Positions 32,800 through 43,661 are shown, counted from the first letter of the stretch. The stretch: DNA of 64,000 bases from Adiantum capillus-veneris (GCA_014529385.2 CM043962.1:45451598-45515597); one strand, 5' to 3'. Notes: a model not told the origin generated them from the sequence alone. Made by a program: numbers and translations.

Positions 32800-33415
32800 T
32801 ATGTATAGGTGGTTTTTGATGTACGCCATATTAGGACTCATCCATACATTTTTCTTTGCAGTGGGAGGTGTTAGCATATTTATGGCGAATCTTGGCAAGA
32901 AGCATTGGGAGGCAATGAAAGGTATAATTAGGTATTTAAATAGTACCAAAGAGTTGTTCATTTGCTTTGGACGCAAAGACGCATGTGTTGTTGGTGACAC
33001 AAAAGCAGATTATGCAGGGAATGTGGAGAATAGAAGGTCTACATCAAGCTATGTGTTTACATTCACTCATAGTGCAGTTTCATGGCAATCTTGTTTGCAT
33101 GATTGTACATCTCAATCTATCATGGAAGCGGAGTATGTTATGGTGTCAGATGCTAGTGAGAATGCTATATGGCTTACTCGTCTAGTGGGAGTTATGGGTC
33201 TCAATGCAGAGATAGTGAGTGCGATGTCCAACTAGCACAAAATCTAATGTTTCATGTAACCATGAAACACATTGATGTGAAGTATCACTTCATCTGCGAA
33301 GTGCTTGACTACAAGCGCATAGAGATTGTCAAAATTCACACATACAATAACTCCATTCACCTTCTAACCAAATTCTACCTTTCAAGAAGTTGTCACATTG
33401 TCGAACATGCATGAG
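32800..33415 (+). pseudogene. Copia RT end and RNase H fragment
   Basis: The frame 32792-33235 contains FMANLGKKHWEAMKGIIRYL, ELFICFGRKDACVVGDTKAD, YAGNVENRRSTSSYVFTF and SIMEAEYVMVSDASENAIWL, the copia RNase H. After a frameshift near 33230 it continues FHVTMKHIDVKYHFICEVL and an HLLTKF end. It is similar to, but clearly diverged from, the intact copia at 43.4-48.7 kb. The remaining 5' part of this copy is not seen. Confidence 0.8.
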
Positions 33416-34915
33416 AATTGGGTAGAGATGTTGTTGGCTAAAGGGGGTTGACATGGTCGGCTGCCCCTGAGTAAAACATCGACCCCCCCTTAGTAAAACA
33501 TTTGCCCATTCTTTACATTATCATATAGAGAAACAAGGAGCTACACATCTTGCTGCTATAGGGAGCTCCGCCTCCATCCTATGTGTTCTCTCCTCTCTCG
33601 CACTCTCCATGCACGCAATGTCGACATCTTCAATAGGTATTCCAAAACTAGAACTTCTCTTTCTGAAACGTTCTAACTACTTTTGCAATAGTAGCACCTT
33701 CTCTAGAGCTTAATGGATGTCTGTGTGATGGAATTCCTTCCTCAAGATGATACATATGAATATGCAGATGACTTAGTCTAAGGAGAATTTTTCACCTGGC
33801 AAGTAAAACTCAATATGTAAGTAGATCTAAAACGTAGAAGTCTAGGATTGGTCTTGCTGATTGATTGTATTGCATTTGGGAGTATATTTTATGTAAGATC
33901 TGTGAGAAAGAGAGAGAGAGAGCACAGATGCGTGACCAAAACCAATACCATCAAGGTTTATTGCAGTGATTGGATTGAAGGCTATGGTGGGTAGAGCAAA
34001 GAGGCATACATCACTAACCATATTAGAGATTAGCCACTAATTATACACTTGATCAAATCATTCACCAAGAGAGAGCGGACACTTGAAGTAAACTTGATTA
34101 TTGAACTAGAGAAAAGACTACATGATAGCACCTTTAAATAGAGAAGGTAGTACAGATGTGTAGTTTCGGTGCATGCGAGTCCAAGCTCACTCCAATTATA
34201 GATGGATCCCTCTTTTTAGAACACAATGTGAGCGCCAACCTGTCTCCTATTACAAATTACCAATCCTCTAGCACACTTAGGACTAGGCACATGATAATTG
34301 TATGAATCTCTGCCAACTGGAATCCATGTAGACAAATAGTAGTCGTACACACCTAGAAGCATAAACCATGGGCTTTGCATAACCTGAAAATCCTCCACTT
34401 GGGGTGACTAGTGACACAATGAGAGAACATACTCCAATCCAAGAGCAAAATTGCATCCCCAACCCAAGAATTAGAAAACATCTCTAATCCAACAGATAGA
34501 AAACATAAGCAATCTTTGCAGTTGTAATAAGTTATCCTTTTAAAAATCCAGCATAAATCACTGTTCCCAAACACAATTTCAGCATCAAAGTAATTGTACA
34601 ATGATTACAACTCTCAAGTGTACCCAACAACAAGTAATATGATACACTTCTTCACTTCTATACATGGAACCATAATACATACAAGCTTTTGGGATGCATT
34701 TAAAAACCTGCAGCCATCGGATACAAACCCCAAGTCCAAAAACAGAGTGGACCTTATTGGGGAACCAGAAACCCCCTTTGTATCTCAAAAAAACTGTATA
34801 GCTAAGAGGTCCAGTTTTCTCTCAAAACAAAAAAACAAACGAAGCGGTCAAATGTTCCTCCTCTTTTGGCTTGAAGTGATGATGCCCCCATGGCAAGCCC
34901 TCATGAATCGAATTG

Positions 34916-34981
<66 letters not shown>

Positions 34982-35027
34982 AGGAGATTGTTCTGCATCT
35001 CAAGACAATCGAAGTTTGCACACACGG
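33416..35027. other. No recognised gene; possible LTR remains and 3' flank of the TPR/J-like gene
   Basis: 33420-33900 may be LTR of the copia remnant, though I cannot find its partner. 34300-35027 is downstream of the minus-strand host gene and should contain its 3' UTR. A (CT)n run lies at 34918-34981. Confidence 0.4.
34918..34981. repeat. (CT)n microsatellite
   Basis: About 32 CT units, 47 bp beyond the stop codon of the minus-strand host gene, hence (AG)n in its likely 3' UTR. Confidence 0.95.
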
Positions 35028-36476
35028 CTAGCCCACGACACACGTTCCCTCTACCAGGGACGATGCTTCCCCCTTGATGCAAAAAGCTCCCTCTGGAAAT
35101 TTCTGCTGCATATCTCTGGAGTCCTCCCAAAATGACACCATACAGGCTGCCTTGCCTAGCACAAGATCATTGAGACCCCCTTTCATGTCTCTTCTCATCT
35201 CTTCCTCCATCACCAAAGTCAAAACCCCTGTATACGCTTTCTCAATCAACTGAAAAAGATTTGATCCCATCAACCTTGCCTGCTCTTTCACATCTTCAAT
35301 CTTTCTATCATCAACAAATTCACATCGATCTATGAAATGGGCCACTTTGTCTGGTCTATGCTTTAGAGAGAGAACCACAAAAGCACGCTCTGCTTCTGCT
35401 CTGGTGCAACCTCTTGAAACACCCAAAATTCTGTGATGGTCAATGGTGTTGTAAATGTTCCACCGCTCGCGTACAGCAGCAAGTCGACTGTTAGCGCTAT
35501 CGATCAACCCTTGAAAATCTGTTTCCACTATGCTGGGCCTATGAGCCCGCATAGACTTGTCGTTCTGGAAACCAGATGCGTACAACGCTTTAAGTTGATC
35601 AAGGTTTTCCAAGCAATCGTCAAAACATCCGATGATCTCATATATTGTAGCACGGATATCTAGAGCCTCAGCACACATTGGATCCAAAGCCAAACAGCGG
35701 TTACAATCTGCTATAGCATCCACATATCGATTGGCCGCATGATATGCCATAGCCCTATACAAGCAGCATTCAGCAATAAAAGCCTGGGGTGTGCCCCTAC
35801 GCCCATCTATAATCTTGGAAAGATGCCTTGCAGCTTCTAAATAAATTCCTGCCTCGAGAGAAGCTAGAGCAGCTGCTCTCCTTCTGAGTAAGTACTTAAT
35901 GCTGTGCAGCAAATGGCTAACAACATCAGAATCTGGTCCAAACATGCTGTCCACAATAAAATCATCTTCACGCAGACTAGTACTCTGCTTTCGAATAGCT
36001 GCAGAGGCAGCACGTCTGCCATTTGACAATAAAACCATAGCATCTTGCATCATTCCAAGATGACAACATGCTTGACCTAATACAACATACCTCCATTGTT
36101 CTCTTTCTCCCTTTCTAGAGAATGTGACCCACAGCTTGCCCTTTGATGGAAACAAAGAAAAACAACGAACATTTGACACCACCTTGGTTTTGTATACAGC
36201 TGGGTGGCCCTCGAGTAGCTTAACTTTCTCTGTGTCAAAAGGAGGGCCTGAACCAAGAGCTTCAGTCTTCAAGCTGGGAATAAACTCATGTAAGAGGTTA
36301 GCCACATCTTGGAAGCGTCTTAAACAGAGAAGAGCCCTTGCCTTCAGCTCAATAGCTTTCTCAGACTGAGGAGAGAGTTTAAGGGCAGTGTCTAGGAGAT
36401 TTAAAGCACAATAAATGTCTGCTTGCTCGTTGCTTAACAGCAGCTTCTTGGCATGCCCAAGATGTCTTTCAACTAT
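35028..36476 (-). CDS. TPR protein with C-terminal J-like domain, last exon
   Basis: The only convincing host gene. The exon starts at 36476 directly after TTTTGTTTTGCACAG on the minus strand (3' splice site, phase 0). The ATG at 36533 is intronic. It encodes 482 residues: a first TPR (QADIYCALNLLDTALKLSPQ, about residues 18-50), a charged region, helical repeats, a TPR pair (AECCLYRAMAYHAANRYVDA and AEALDIRATIYEI, about 230-295), then a J-like domain (DHHRILGVSRGCTRAEAERA, FVVLSLKHRPDKVAHF, about 345-420). The J signature HPD reads RPD. It resembles the plant TPR/J-like proteins that begin with a short lysine/tryptophan-rich exon; that exon was not found upstream, so the intron is long or the exon lies outside. 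Likely a cytosolic Hsp70/Hsp90-type adaptor (inference). No frame break is seen, so it appears functional. Confidence 0.85.
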   Translation of the reverse strand: MVERHLGHAKKLLLSNEQADIYCALNLLDTALKLSPQSEKAIELKARALLCLRRFQDVANLLHEFIPSLKTEALGSGPPFDTEKVKLLEGHPAVYKTKVVSNVRCFSLFPSKGKLWVTFSRKGEREQWRYVVLGQACCHLGMMQDAMVLLSNGRRAASAAIRKQSTSLREDDFIVDSMFGPDSDVVSHLLHSIKYLLRRRAAALASLEAGIYLEAARHLSKIIDGRRGTPQAFIAECCLYRAMAYHAANRYVDAIADCNRCLALDPMCAEALDIRATIYEIIGCFDDCLENLDQLKALYASGFQNDKSMRAHRPSIVETDFQGLIDSANSRLAAVRERWNIYNTIDHHRILGVSRGCTRAEAERAFVVLSLKHRPDKVAHFIDRCEFVDDRKIEDVKEQARLMGSNLFQLIEKAYTGVLTLVMEEEMRRDMKGGLNDLVLGKAACMVSFWEDSRDMQQKFPEGAFCIKGEASSLVEGTCVVG

Positions 36477-37860
36477 CTGTGCAAAACAAAAAAGGCAAAA
36501 ACAGCATCTTAAGGACTGCCACTTTGAGAGCAAAGGTAACTAATTCAGCATTCGGTTCAACCACACACGAGTTGAGTGGACTCGCACTTTTTCTCCCCTA
36601 CACCACCACAGATGGTTTGAAGAAGAAAACAGGATGAAATTTCCACACCATAAACTTTCCTTCCCTTAAACTTTAACAAATGCATTGATAAACTGATACG
36701 CCACAAGCAGGACTCTTTTACAATGTTTGGCCTGACACCATGGATATGCATGATCCCTCCAGAATATGTATGTTCATTAAGTCAGAAAGATCTGTTCATA
36801 AGAAGGGTCAGAAACAAGTAAAACACCCAACACATATATACCTCACTATGGAAGATGTTAGTATTTAATATCAATTACCAGATTTAACAATATCCCAAAC
36901 AAAACACATACACAAGTAAACAAGTAACTTCTCGGAATGAATCAAACAAAAAAAGGCAAAATACATGAAAACAGATAATTGGAATAAATTCGTCTATTTT
37001 TTTAGTAAAACTCAACTTCAAAGTCATCAACATCAAGTTCATCACGCGTGCAAATTCTTACAAACTCTTAAAGCAATTAAAGACACAAGTGTAAGAGTTC
37101 AATTCTTATCCGGTAGTGGCTCCAGTATCTGCCAGGAGCATATTAGGGAATGAGGGTTGTTTTGTGGTTGTGCCGGGGCGTATCTGAGGTAGACATACCT
37201 TTTCTCAGCGATACACTCCGCGGTGGTGCCCACCCGGTAGGCTGGCATGAGGCACGACCCCATTCCTAGGGTTTCCCGGGGTCAAATACTGGAGTATTCT
37301 GCAAATGTGCTACTAAAGATGTGTTCCAGGTCACTTTAAGCGAGTTTACATATTTATTAGCATTTTTATGCCATGTATCAAGATCGTGGGGTTTCAGGCT
37401 AGGTAGGGAAATTCTTGGAATTGCCTATGTACACACACACACACCCCCCCCCCCCCTCCCCTTTGTACTTTTTGGCATGTTGCTCAGTGCAAAGTTCCAG
37501 GCTCTAGCGTTTGGGCACACTCTCTCTCTAGTGTTTTCCTCTTTCTAGTGTTTTTGTGTTTGCAGCCTCTCCCTCTCTATAGCGTTTTTCTATCATCAAC
37601 GATCCGTCTCTTTTTTTGGCGTTTTCTGCCTGCGATCTCACTTCCTCTCTCTAGTGCTCCCTCTCCCCACCGTGTAGACACCCTACACGTGCCATGTTTG
37701 CCTACAGGTGGTTGACGTGCTCGTACGGTGGTCGGTTCGCGCTAGGAGCTTGTGTACAAGGAGATCTATCACGCAATAGATCTGAAATCCGTTGGATGCC
37801 CGATCTTGAGAGGAGGTTTGCTCATGGTTGCAGACGAGATTATCACCCAAATAACATATA
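36477..37860. other. Probable intron/upstream DNA of the TPR/J-like gene
   Basis: The 3' splice site lies at 36477-36478. No first exon was recognised up to 37.9 kb. The stretch 37150-37300 is unusually GC-rich (GGCGTATCTGAGG, GGTGGTGCCCACCCGG) and may be a dispersed repeat. A CA run followed by poly(C) lies at 37431-37456, and 37500-37680 is CT-rich with recurring CTCTCTAGTG. Confidence 0.4.
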
Positions 37861-38085
37861 GTGAAGAAAGTCAATCCTAAATCAACTTCGCATCCTTCAT
37901 CAATCGAATGTGACTTATGATTGATGTACTGTTGAGGATTATAAAAAACCGGATTCTAGCATCGACACGCTCCCATAACTTCGCTCCCGCGGGATCCTTT
38001 GGCTTTTGAAAGTTGCTCATAACAAAGCCTCCAGGCTCGTAAGAGTCGAAGACGGCCATCATGGTCGCTTTCCAAATGGCATAGG
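37860..38085 (-). pseudogene. Copia gag N-terminal fragment
   Basis: The minus strand reads SPYAIWKATMMAVFDSYEPG, then KDPAGAKLWERVDARIRFFI and HIRLMKDAK, the start of a copia gag (YxIWKxxMxAV pattern). It breaks off at a stop near 37880 with a trace (LSSLYVIW) beyond. It abuts a plus-strand LINE piece at about 38085. Confidence 0.7.
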
Positions 38086-38396
38086 GTGACAGAGTGACAG
38101 GCGCTTTCTTTGAGGCAGTGGGACCCCGGCATACGCATGCCAAGATCAACCATTTGAGGAGTCTCGATGGGTCAGTTGCTTCAGAGCCAGAGGACATGCG
38201 TGCAGTTGCTACTGACTTTTACTGTGATCTACTGTCTGCAGAGCCTCAGTCAAAGCGTCAGGATGCATGCAGAGAGCAGGTGTGGGCACTATAACCGGCC
38301 TATACAACGTAGAGGGCGGTACTATTTCAATTACCTGTTAACTTTACACAGAGCACTGAGAAGGGAAGAGAACACAGTTGCGTCCAGCGACTAGAA
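38086..38396 (+). pseudogene. LINE ORF2, first visible piece (pre-RT)
   Basis: Reads GDRVTGAFFEAVGPRHTHAK, INHLRSLDGSVASEPEDMRA and DFYCDLLSAEPQ, the segment between endonuclease and RT, matching 3340-3690. The LINE is cut at 38397 by the LTR of a gypsy element and continues at 51146. The first 5' part is missing (5'-truncated or disrupted). Confidence 0.75.
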
Positions 38397-39831
38397 TGTC
38401 ACTGTGCACACGAGACCGACACCCTGTAGGCCCCAAAGATTGGCGCCCCTTTCGGTATTTCTTTATTCAAATTAAGGTAGACGATCCGACCACTTAGCAC
38501 AAGCTTTCACAAAGCTGTCCAAACCTGGCGAGGGCTGAAAACGCAGGTTTTCGACCGGATTTCGACAACATAACGGCGCAAAAACCCCTGTAGGTCAAAA
38601 ACACCTGTCTAGGACGGATTCCCTCGATATCTGGAAGCTTTCTGGTGAGCTGTCACAGAAATTCAGCGGGCTGTAATTCTCTGTTTTTCACTGCCGGGAG
38701 CCCAAAAGCCTGTACACGCACCCCAAGGCTCTCATGAGGCTCCCCCGATGTTCCCTTGCAGTTTAGGTGCGAAACCCTAAACCTGCAAAAAAACACAGCA
38801 GGCTGTAATTCCCTGTTTCGGATCGTTTTTAGCGGAGCGAACACGCCTACGCGTGTCCCAAGGGCTCCCGCACGCAATGGGACAATTCCCCTGTGAATCG
38901 GACGAGTTTTCACGCGAGAAAACTCTCCAAACTCGCAATCTTTCGTGATGGAACTGTGCGTACTTGTGGGGGATTAGCAATTAGCTAATCCGGTTCCTAT
39001 TCAGAAGGCTCTTGCCTTGGCAAACGCGCATAAACCCCCAAAACTGTACATAGGTCAAATGAGAAGCCCACTAGTGGGGCATAACATACTGTACGTAGGG
39101 GAGAAAGAGAGCAGTATGTAGCGTGCGGGGCATCACTCCCGTCACCATACTGTGCATAGAGGGCAAGGTAAGCATTCCATAGCTTCTGTACCTGCTATAA
39201 TCCACCTGAGGCTGAAAATGGCGCCCCCTTTGTTGATATGCAGCTCGTTTTTGCCTCCCAGAGTGGCAGAATCGCTCACAGGCTGACACGTCGCCCAGTT
39301 TTCGAGTTTGGGCTTTCCCTGCTAAAAATATCTCAACTGGTGCGTCAATTGACTTGGCAGTAGAGCAACAGAATGTTCCCCTTGTCATTCCATAGCTAAG
39401 TATGCGAACACATTTTCCGGTCAAAAATAGCAATTCCCTAAATTTTAGGAGATGCTTCCATGGCGTTCCTATCAGTCTCCTGACCATCATTGAAGACTAC
39501 CATTTGACCAACATCTACAATGTGGGTTAATTTACTGGCCCTTTCAACTTATAAAGTTGCAGTGACTTGACGAGTGGCCCAAATTCCAGTTTGGCGCACA
39601 CGAGCTTCCATACTCATCAGAATTCAGTGCTAAACTGGCCCGGGCAGTCCCTGTCTGATCGACCTAGATCCCCGATGTGAGAAACCCATTTGGCTGCAGC
39701 TGTTTCACACTGGCCATGCAATGTCCACTTGCACCTTTTCAAGGGTTTTGGGACAAACAAGTAAAAATAAAATAAATATATCTAATACTTATTTACGGAA
39801 GGCAACAGGAAAAATACACCTCCTGGTGACA
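38397..39831 (-). repeat. 3' LTR of the chromovirus (1435 bp)
   Basis: On the element strand it starts TGTCACCAGGAGG right after the polypurine tract GGGTGGGGTG (39832-39841) and ends CACAGTGACA at 38397. Near its end it has the motif GGCCCCAAAGATTGGCGCCC (38429-38464 region) shared with other LTRs in the window. Confidence 0.8.
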
Positions 39832-40191
39832 CACCCCACCCTTGAAATACTGCAAGCGACCTCGCTTGCATGCCAATAATACATGCAGATATCTCCTGAT
39901 ATCACATATATTCTATGATAGGAATCCAAGATATACATGCTTCCGGAAATGTAGCGTTGGACGATTAAACAATCCCACCAACCTGGCTACAACACATATA
40001 TCAAGCATAGAAGTCTTCTAGTGTACTCTTGAGCACAAACTTCTCTAGCTAAATTCTGTATGGAAAGAGTAGATACAATTGCTTAACTACTCTCTTGAGC
40101 ATCATGAACCATGCTCTTGCCTTGCTCCAAAAAGGTTGCATCAAGTCACTCTTGGTTCCATTTGAAAGGCTTCAAGATACAATTGCAATAG

Positions 40192-40569
40192 CTATTCAGA
40201 CTCTTCCATCCATTTGGCATCTAATGATGGATAGTTCTTGAACTTCACTAAATAGCGTCTTGCAACCTTTCCTCTAACCTTTCTTTCTTTATGTGCCAAT
40301 ATCTGTTCAGGAACAAGGATTTCATCCAATTCTTCCACTTCGGGTTGTTCCTCATCAAGCATATTCTCTGGCACATCACCAACAAAGGGCCTTAGAAGGC
40401 TGACATGAAAAGCATTATGTATTTTCCAACCTTCTGGTAGCTTTAACCTGTAAGCTACATCGCTGATCTTTTCTGAAATCTGAAAAGGACCATAATATCG
40501 CATACTGAGCTTAGGAAACAAGCGTTCCTTGCCTTTCCTTTTCCTTAACCTGGCCTTTTCAAAGCGCAA
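40192..40569 (-). CDS. Chromovirus integrase tail and chromodomain
   Basis: 125 residues: LRKRKGKERLFPKLSMRYYG and PFQISEKISDVAYRLKLP (GPY/F module), IHNAFHVSLLRPF, an acidic linker, then VRGKVARRYLVKFKNYPSLD with AKWMEESE, a chromodomain pattern thought to direct integration into heterochromatin. It is separated from the main pol frame by a stop and by the frame change caused by the tandem duplication at 40730-40787. Confidence 0.85.
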   Translation of the reverse strand: MRFEKARLRKRKGKERLFPKLSMRYYGPFQISEKISDVAYRLKLPEGWKIHNAFHVSLLRPFVGDVPENMLDEEQPEVEELDEILVPEQILAHKERKVRGKVARRYLVKFKNYPSLDAKWMEESE

Positions 40570-40661
40570 AAGTACTCAATCACCAAGTGAAAATACAAGT
40601 TCACAACGGTGACGATCAGCAGCTTTCTTTTGCTTAGCCTAAGTCTTCTCAAGAGCAATCT

Positions 40662-42461
40662 TTATCTTCCTGTATGTTTCATCCATATCTTGCACATACT
40701 TGTCTGCCTCAAATATCTTGTCCTTAGTCTGCAAAATGGGCGGGACTTTCTTTCCTCCTGCAAAATGGGCGGGACTTTCTTTCCTCCTTCCACTATCTCA
40801 AATGGTGCCTTACCTGTTGACGTATGCACAGTGTTATTGTAAGCATATTCAACCAATGGGAGATGGTGTTCCCAAGTTGCCTTGTGCTCTGAGACATAAC
40901 ATTTGAGCAGGTCCAAGACAGTAGAATTTGCCTCTTCTGACTGTCCATCAGTTTGCAGATGAAACGAAGAAGAGAACTTGAGCGGAGTGCCCATGTTCTC
41001 AAACAATGCCTTCCAGAAAAGACTCGTCATACGTGGATCCCTGTCACTGACAATTGACTGAGGCATCCCATGATATTTAAAGATATTGCTCATGAATATC
41101 TTGACCATGTGTTCTGGCTTTATCTTCTTCCTAACAGGAATGAAATGGGCCTGCTTACTGAACCTACAAATGATAGTCCAAATCCCATCATTTCTTGTTT
41201 GCGTCCTTGGAAGATCAAAGATAAAGTCCATTGCTATACTTTCCCATGGCCTATCAGGGATCGGCAATGGCTGCAACAATCCCGGTTGCTTTTGTCTGTC
41301 AAATTTGACTTTTTGGCATACTAAGCATGATCTTACAAATGTGTCAACATCTTGACGCAAAGCTGGCCAATAGAAGAATGCCTCAACCCCTTTCACTGTC
41401 GCATCAATTCCACGATGCCCAGCATAAGGTGGAGCATGACTTTCCATCAAAATCTTTGGCCGTAACTGTTTAGTAACGCATAACGTTCCATGCATCATGA
41501 GAAAGTCATTCTTAAGCATATAGTGCTCATGATGTTGCCCATCAACAAGCTGGTCATAGATCCTTGCAAAATCTGAATCTTCAGCATATTGTGTCTTCAT
41601 TTCGTCTAGTTCACAATGGTACGGAATTGACACTGCTGAAATTTGGGGCTTTCGTGACAACGCATCAACCACCACGTTCTTTTTCCCTTGCACATGCACA
41701 ATCTGAAAATGGAACATTGACAAGATGTTTGCCCATCGCATGTGCTTCTCAGACAACTTCGTCTGTGTAAGAAAATATCGCAAGGTTTGATGATCCGTTT
41801 GGACAACAAAATCAGCCCCTAGCAAATAGTGTTTCCAACTAGTGAGAGCATGAATTACTGCCAGCAATTCTTTCTCATAGACTTGCAAGTTCCTTTCAGT
41901 CTTCAAAAGAATTCTGCTCTCATATGCGACTACTCGGCCATTCTGCATTAAAACTGCACCAAGACTATGGCCACACGCATCACATTGAACCACAAAAGGT
42001 TTAGAAAGATCTGGCAAAATAATTACCGGATCTGAAGTCAGCTTCTCTTTCAAGTGTTTGAACGCTAAAATTTCCTTGGCTGTCCACTTGAAAGTAACTC
42101 CTTTTCCTTGCAGTGCATGGAGTGGAGAAGCAATCTCAGCAAAATTTCGGATGAACCTCCTGTAGTAGGAACATAAGCCTAGAAAGCTTCGAATGTCATG
42201 TACGGACTTCAAGTCTGGCCATGACCTAATTGCTTCCACTTTAGCGGGATCCATGCGTACCCCATCCTTTGAAACAATGTGCCCAAGGAAGTGAATCTCT
42301 TGCAAAAAGAATTCACTCTTCTTCGCATTAATGAGTAGCCTGTTCTTACGTAACTCATTGAAAACTGCAGTCAAGTGATCCCTATGCTCCTCTTCAGACT
42401 TTGAGTAGACAATCATGTCATCAAAGAAGGTACCCACGAAGTTTCTATGTGGTCTAAAAAT
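40662..42461 (-). CDS. Chromovirus RT end, RNase H and integrase
   Basis: A long open frame of about 600 codons. It begins just inside the hAT insertion and reads FVGTFFDDMIVYSKSEEEH (RT catalytic FFDD), KKSEFFLQEIHFLGHIVSKD, FLGLCSYYRRFIRNFAEIAS, then RNase H (VVQCDACGHSLGAVLMQNGR, ELLAVIHALTSW, TDHQTLRYFLTQ), VVDALSRKPQ, integrase zinc region (HAPPYAGHRG, CLVCQKVKFD) and core (AMDFIFDLP, VSDRDPRMTS, TDGQSEEAN). The final 30 residues are out of frame after the 29-bp duplication. It is remarkably open for a split element, suggesting recent inactivation. Confidence 0.9.
   Translation of the reverse strand: MFRPHRNFVGTFFDDMIVYSKSEEEHRDHLTAVFNELRKNRLLINAKKSEFFLQEIHFLGHIVSKDGVRMDPAKVEAIRSWPDLKSVHDIRSFLGLCSYYRRFIRNFAEIASPLHALQGKGVTFKWTAKEILAFKHLKEKLTSDPVIILPDLSKPFVVQCDACGHSLGAVLMQNGRVVAYESRILLKTERNLQVYEKELLAVIHALTSWKHYLLGADFVVQTDHQTLRYFLTQTKLSEKHMRWANILSMFHFQIVHVQGKKNVVVDALSRKPQISAVSIPYHCELDEMKTQYAEDSDFARIYDQLVDGQHHEHYMLKNDFLMMHGTLCVTKQLRPKILMESHAPPYAGHRGIDATVKGVEAFFYWPALRQDVDTFVRSCLVCQKVKFDRQKQPGLLQPLPIPDRPWESIAMDFIFDLPRTQTRNDGIWTIICRFSKQAHFIPVRKKIKPEHMVKIFMSNIFKYHGMPQSIVSDRDPRMTSLFWKALFENMGTPLKFSSSFHLQTDGQSEEANSTVLDLLKCYVSEHKATWEHHLPLVEYAYNNTVHTSTGKAPFEIVEGGKKVPPILQEERKSRPFCRLRTRYLRQTSMCKIWMKHTGR
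40730..40787. repeat. 29-bp tandem duplication in pol
   Basis: The unit TGCAAAATGGGCGGGACTTT plus CTTTCCTCC occurs twice in direct tandem (40730-40758, 40759-40787) and shifts the integrase reading frame. Confidence 0.93.
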
Positions 42462-42689
42462 CATAGTTACCCGGAACGCGGAACGGGAACAGCAACAGGA
42501 TCCCCGCGGAACGGGGGAACGGCTAGGGTCCGAAACGGGAACGTCGCGGAACGGGAGGTATAAAAAACACCCAAATAGTGCAATTTTTAGCTCCTTGTGT
42601 TTAAATACAAGGAGTATTAGAGTGCTTTGACTCTAATACTCACAAAAAACTCGTTTTGAAGACCATTCAACCTTGCTATGACTAGATGA

Positions 42690-42734
<45 letters not shown>

Positions 42735-43148
42735 TTTGAGAGAGTGGGAGGGAGAGGAAGAGAGCTTGAAGGCTTGAAGCCTTGAGCCTTGAGAGGGAGA
42801 GATCTTGAGAGTGAGACGGAGAGCTTGAGCCTTGAGGATTAGCTTGTGAAGAGAAAGGGGAAGGGGGGTGCATTTTATGAGTCCTTGAGGCCTTGCACAC
42901 TTTCAGAAGAAGCCCAAACATTTACTTCAATTTTTTCAATTTTTGCCAAATTTGTTTGTAGCCGTTGGCCGTTCCAGGGGCATTCCGGAACGGTCCAGGG
43001 GCGTTTCGGAACGTTCTAGAACGTCCGTTCCGGTTTGCATTGGCCACCCGGAATGTCAGACATTCCGAGACGTTCCGGAACGTTCGGGAAGAGAACTGCC
43101 CCCCGGAACGCCGGAACGCGGGCTAGGGGGCGTTCCCCGGTAACTATG
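42462..43148. mobile_element. hAT-like non-autonomous DNA transposon
   Basis: 687 bp with inverted ends CATAGTTACCCGGAACGC (left) and CATAGTTACCGGGGAACGCC (right, minus strand), flanked by an 8-bp target duplication CTAAAAAT (42454-42461 and 43149-43156). Removing it and one duplication restores the RT reading around MMDKIF and RPHRNF. The inner ends are packed with GGAACG/CGTTCC motifs (about 7 left, 10 right) and palindromes (ACGTTCTAGAACGT at 43011-43024, GGAATGTCAGACATTCC at 43050-43066). The interior is a (GA)n run (42691-42727) and unique DNA. No transposase frame is present. Confidence 0.85.
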
Positions 43149-43156
43149 CTAAAAAT

Positions 43157-43381
43157 TTTGTCCATCATTCTATTAAATGTGGCAGGAGCATTTGTGAGAC
43201 CAAATGGCATGACAAGAAACTCATAGAGACCAAATGTTGTCCTGAACGCAGTCTTATGGACATCTTCTGGTCTAATGCGTATCTGATGATACCCGCTCTT
43301 TAGGTCTATTCTTGTAAACAATGACGCTCCCTCAAGCCGATCAAGAATGTCATCTATCCTCGGTATGGGGAACCCGTTCTT
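43157..43381 (-). CDS. Chromovirus RT, central segment
   Basis: Reads [20 protein letters not shown] then [40 protein letters not shown] and [15 protein letters not shown]. It is cut on one side by the copia insertion (target duplication TTCTT at 43377-43381) and on the other by the hAT-like element. It continues at 42461. Confidence 0.88.
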
Positions 43382-43661
43382 TGTTAGGGAATAAAGGCCT
43401 AAGTGCCTTGTATTTACTAACTTATAAGTTAAAAGACTTATAAGTGAGGGGGCCCAAGTGTGAATGGCCCCCTAGTCACTTACTCATATACTCAAAGGTG
43501 AAGCCCAAAATAAAACATAGCGTGGCTTTTCCCAAATATTCAACGAGCTCTCTCTCTCTCTCACGTTTTCTCTGCGTGTGCTCTTTCTGCGCCAATCTCC
43601 TCTTCTCCTTCTCTCTCATTGCATATAACAGCAAGTGGGCTCTCTCTCCTACTCCCCCACA
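43382..43661 (+). repeat. 5' LTR of copia (280 bp)
   Basis: TGTTAGGGAATAAAGGCC to CTACTCCCCCACA. The PBS follows two bases later. Confidence 0.93.

Noticed and set aside
37095-37300. Possible SINE with a B-box-like GAGTTCAATTC followed by a GC-rich body
   Set aside because: No A box at the right distance, no poly(A) end or target duplication, and no second copy in the window.
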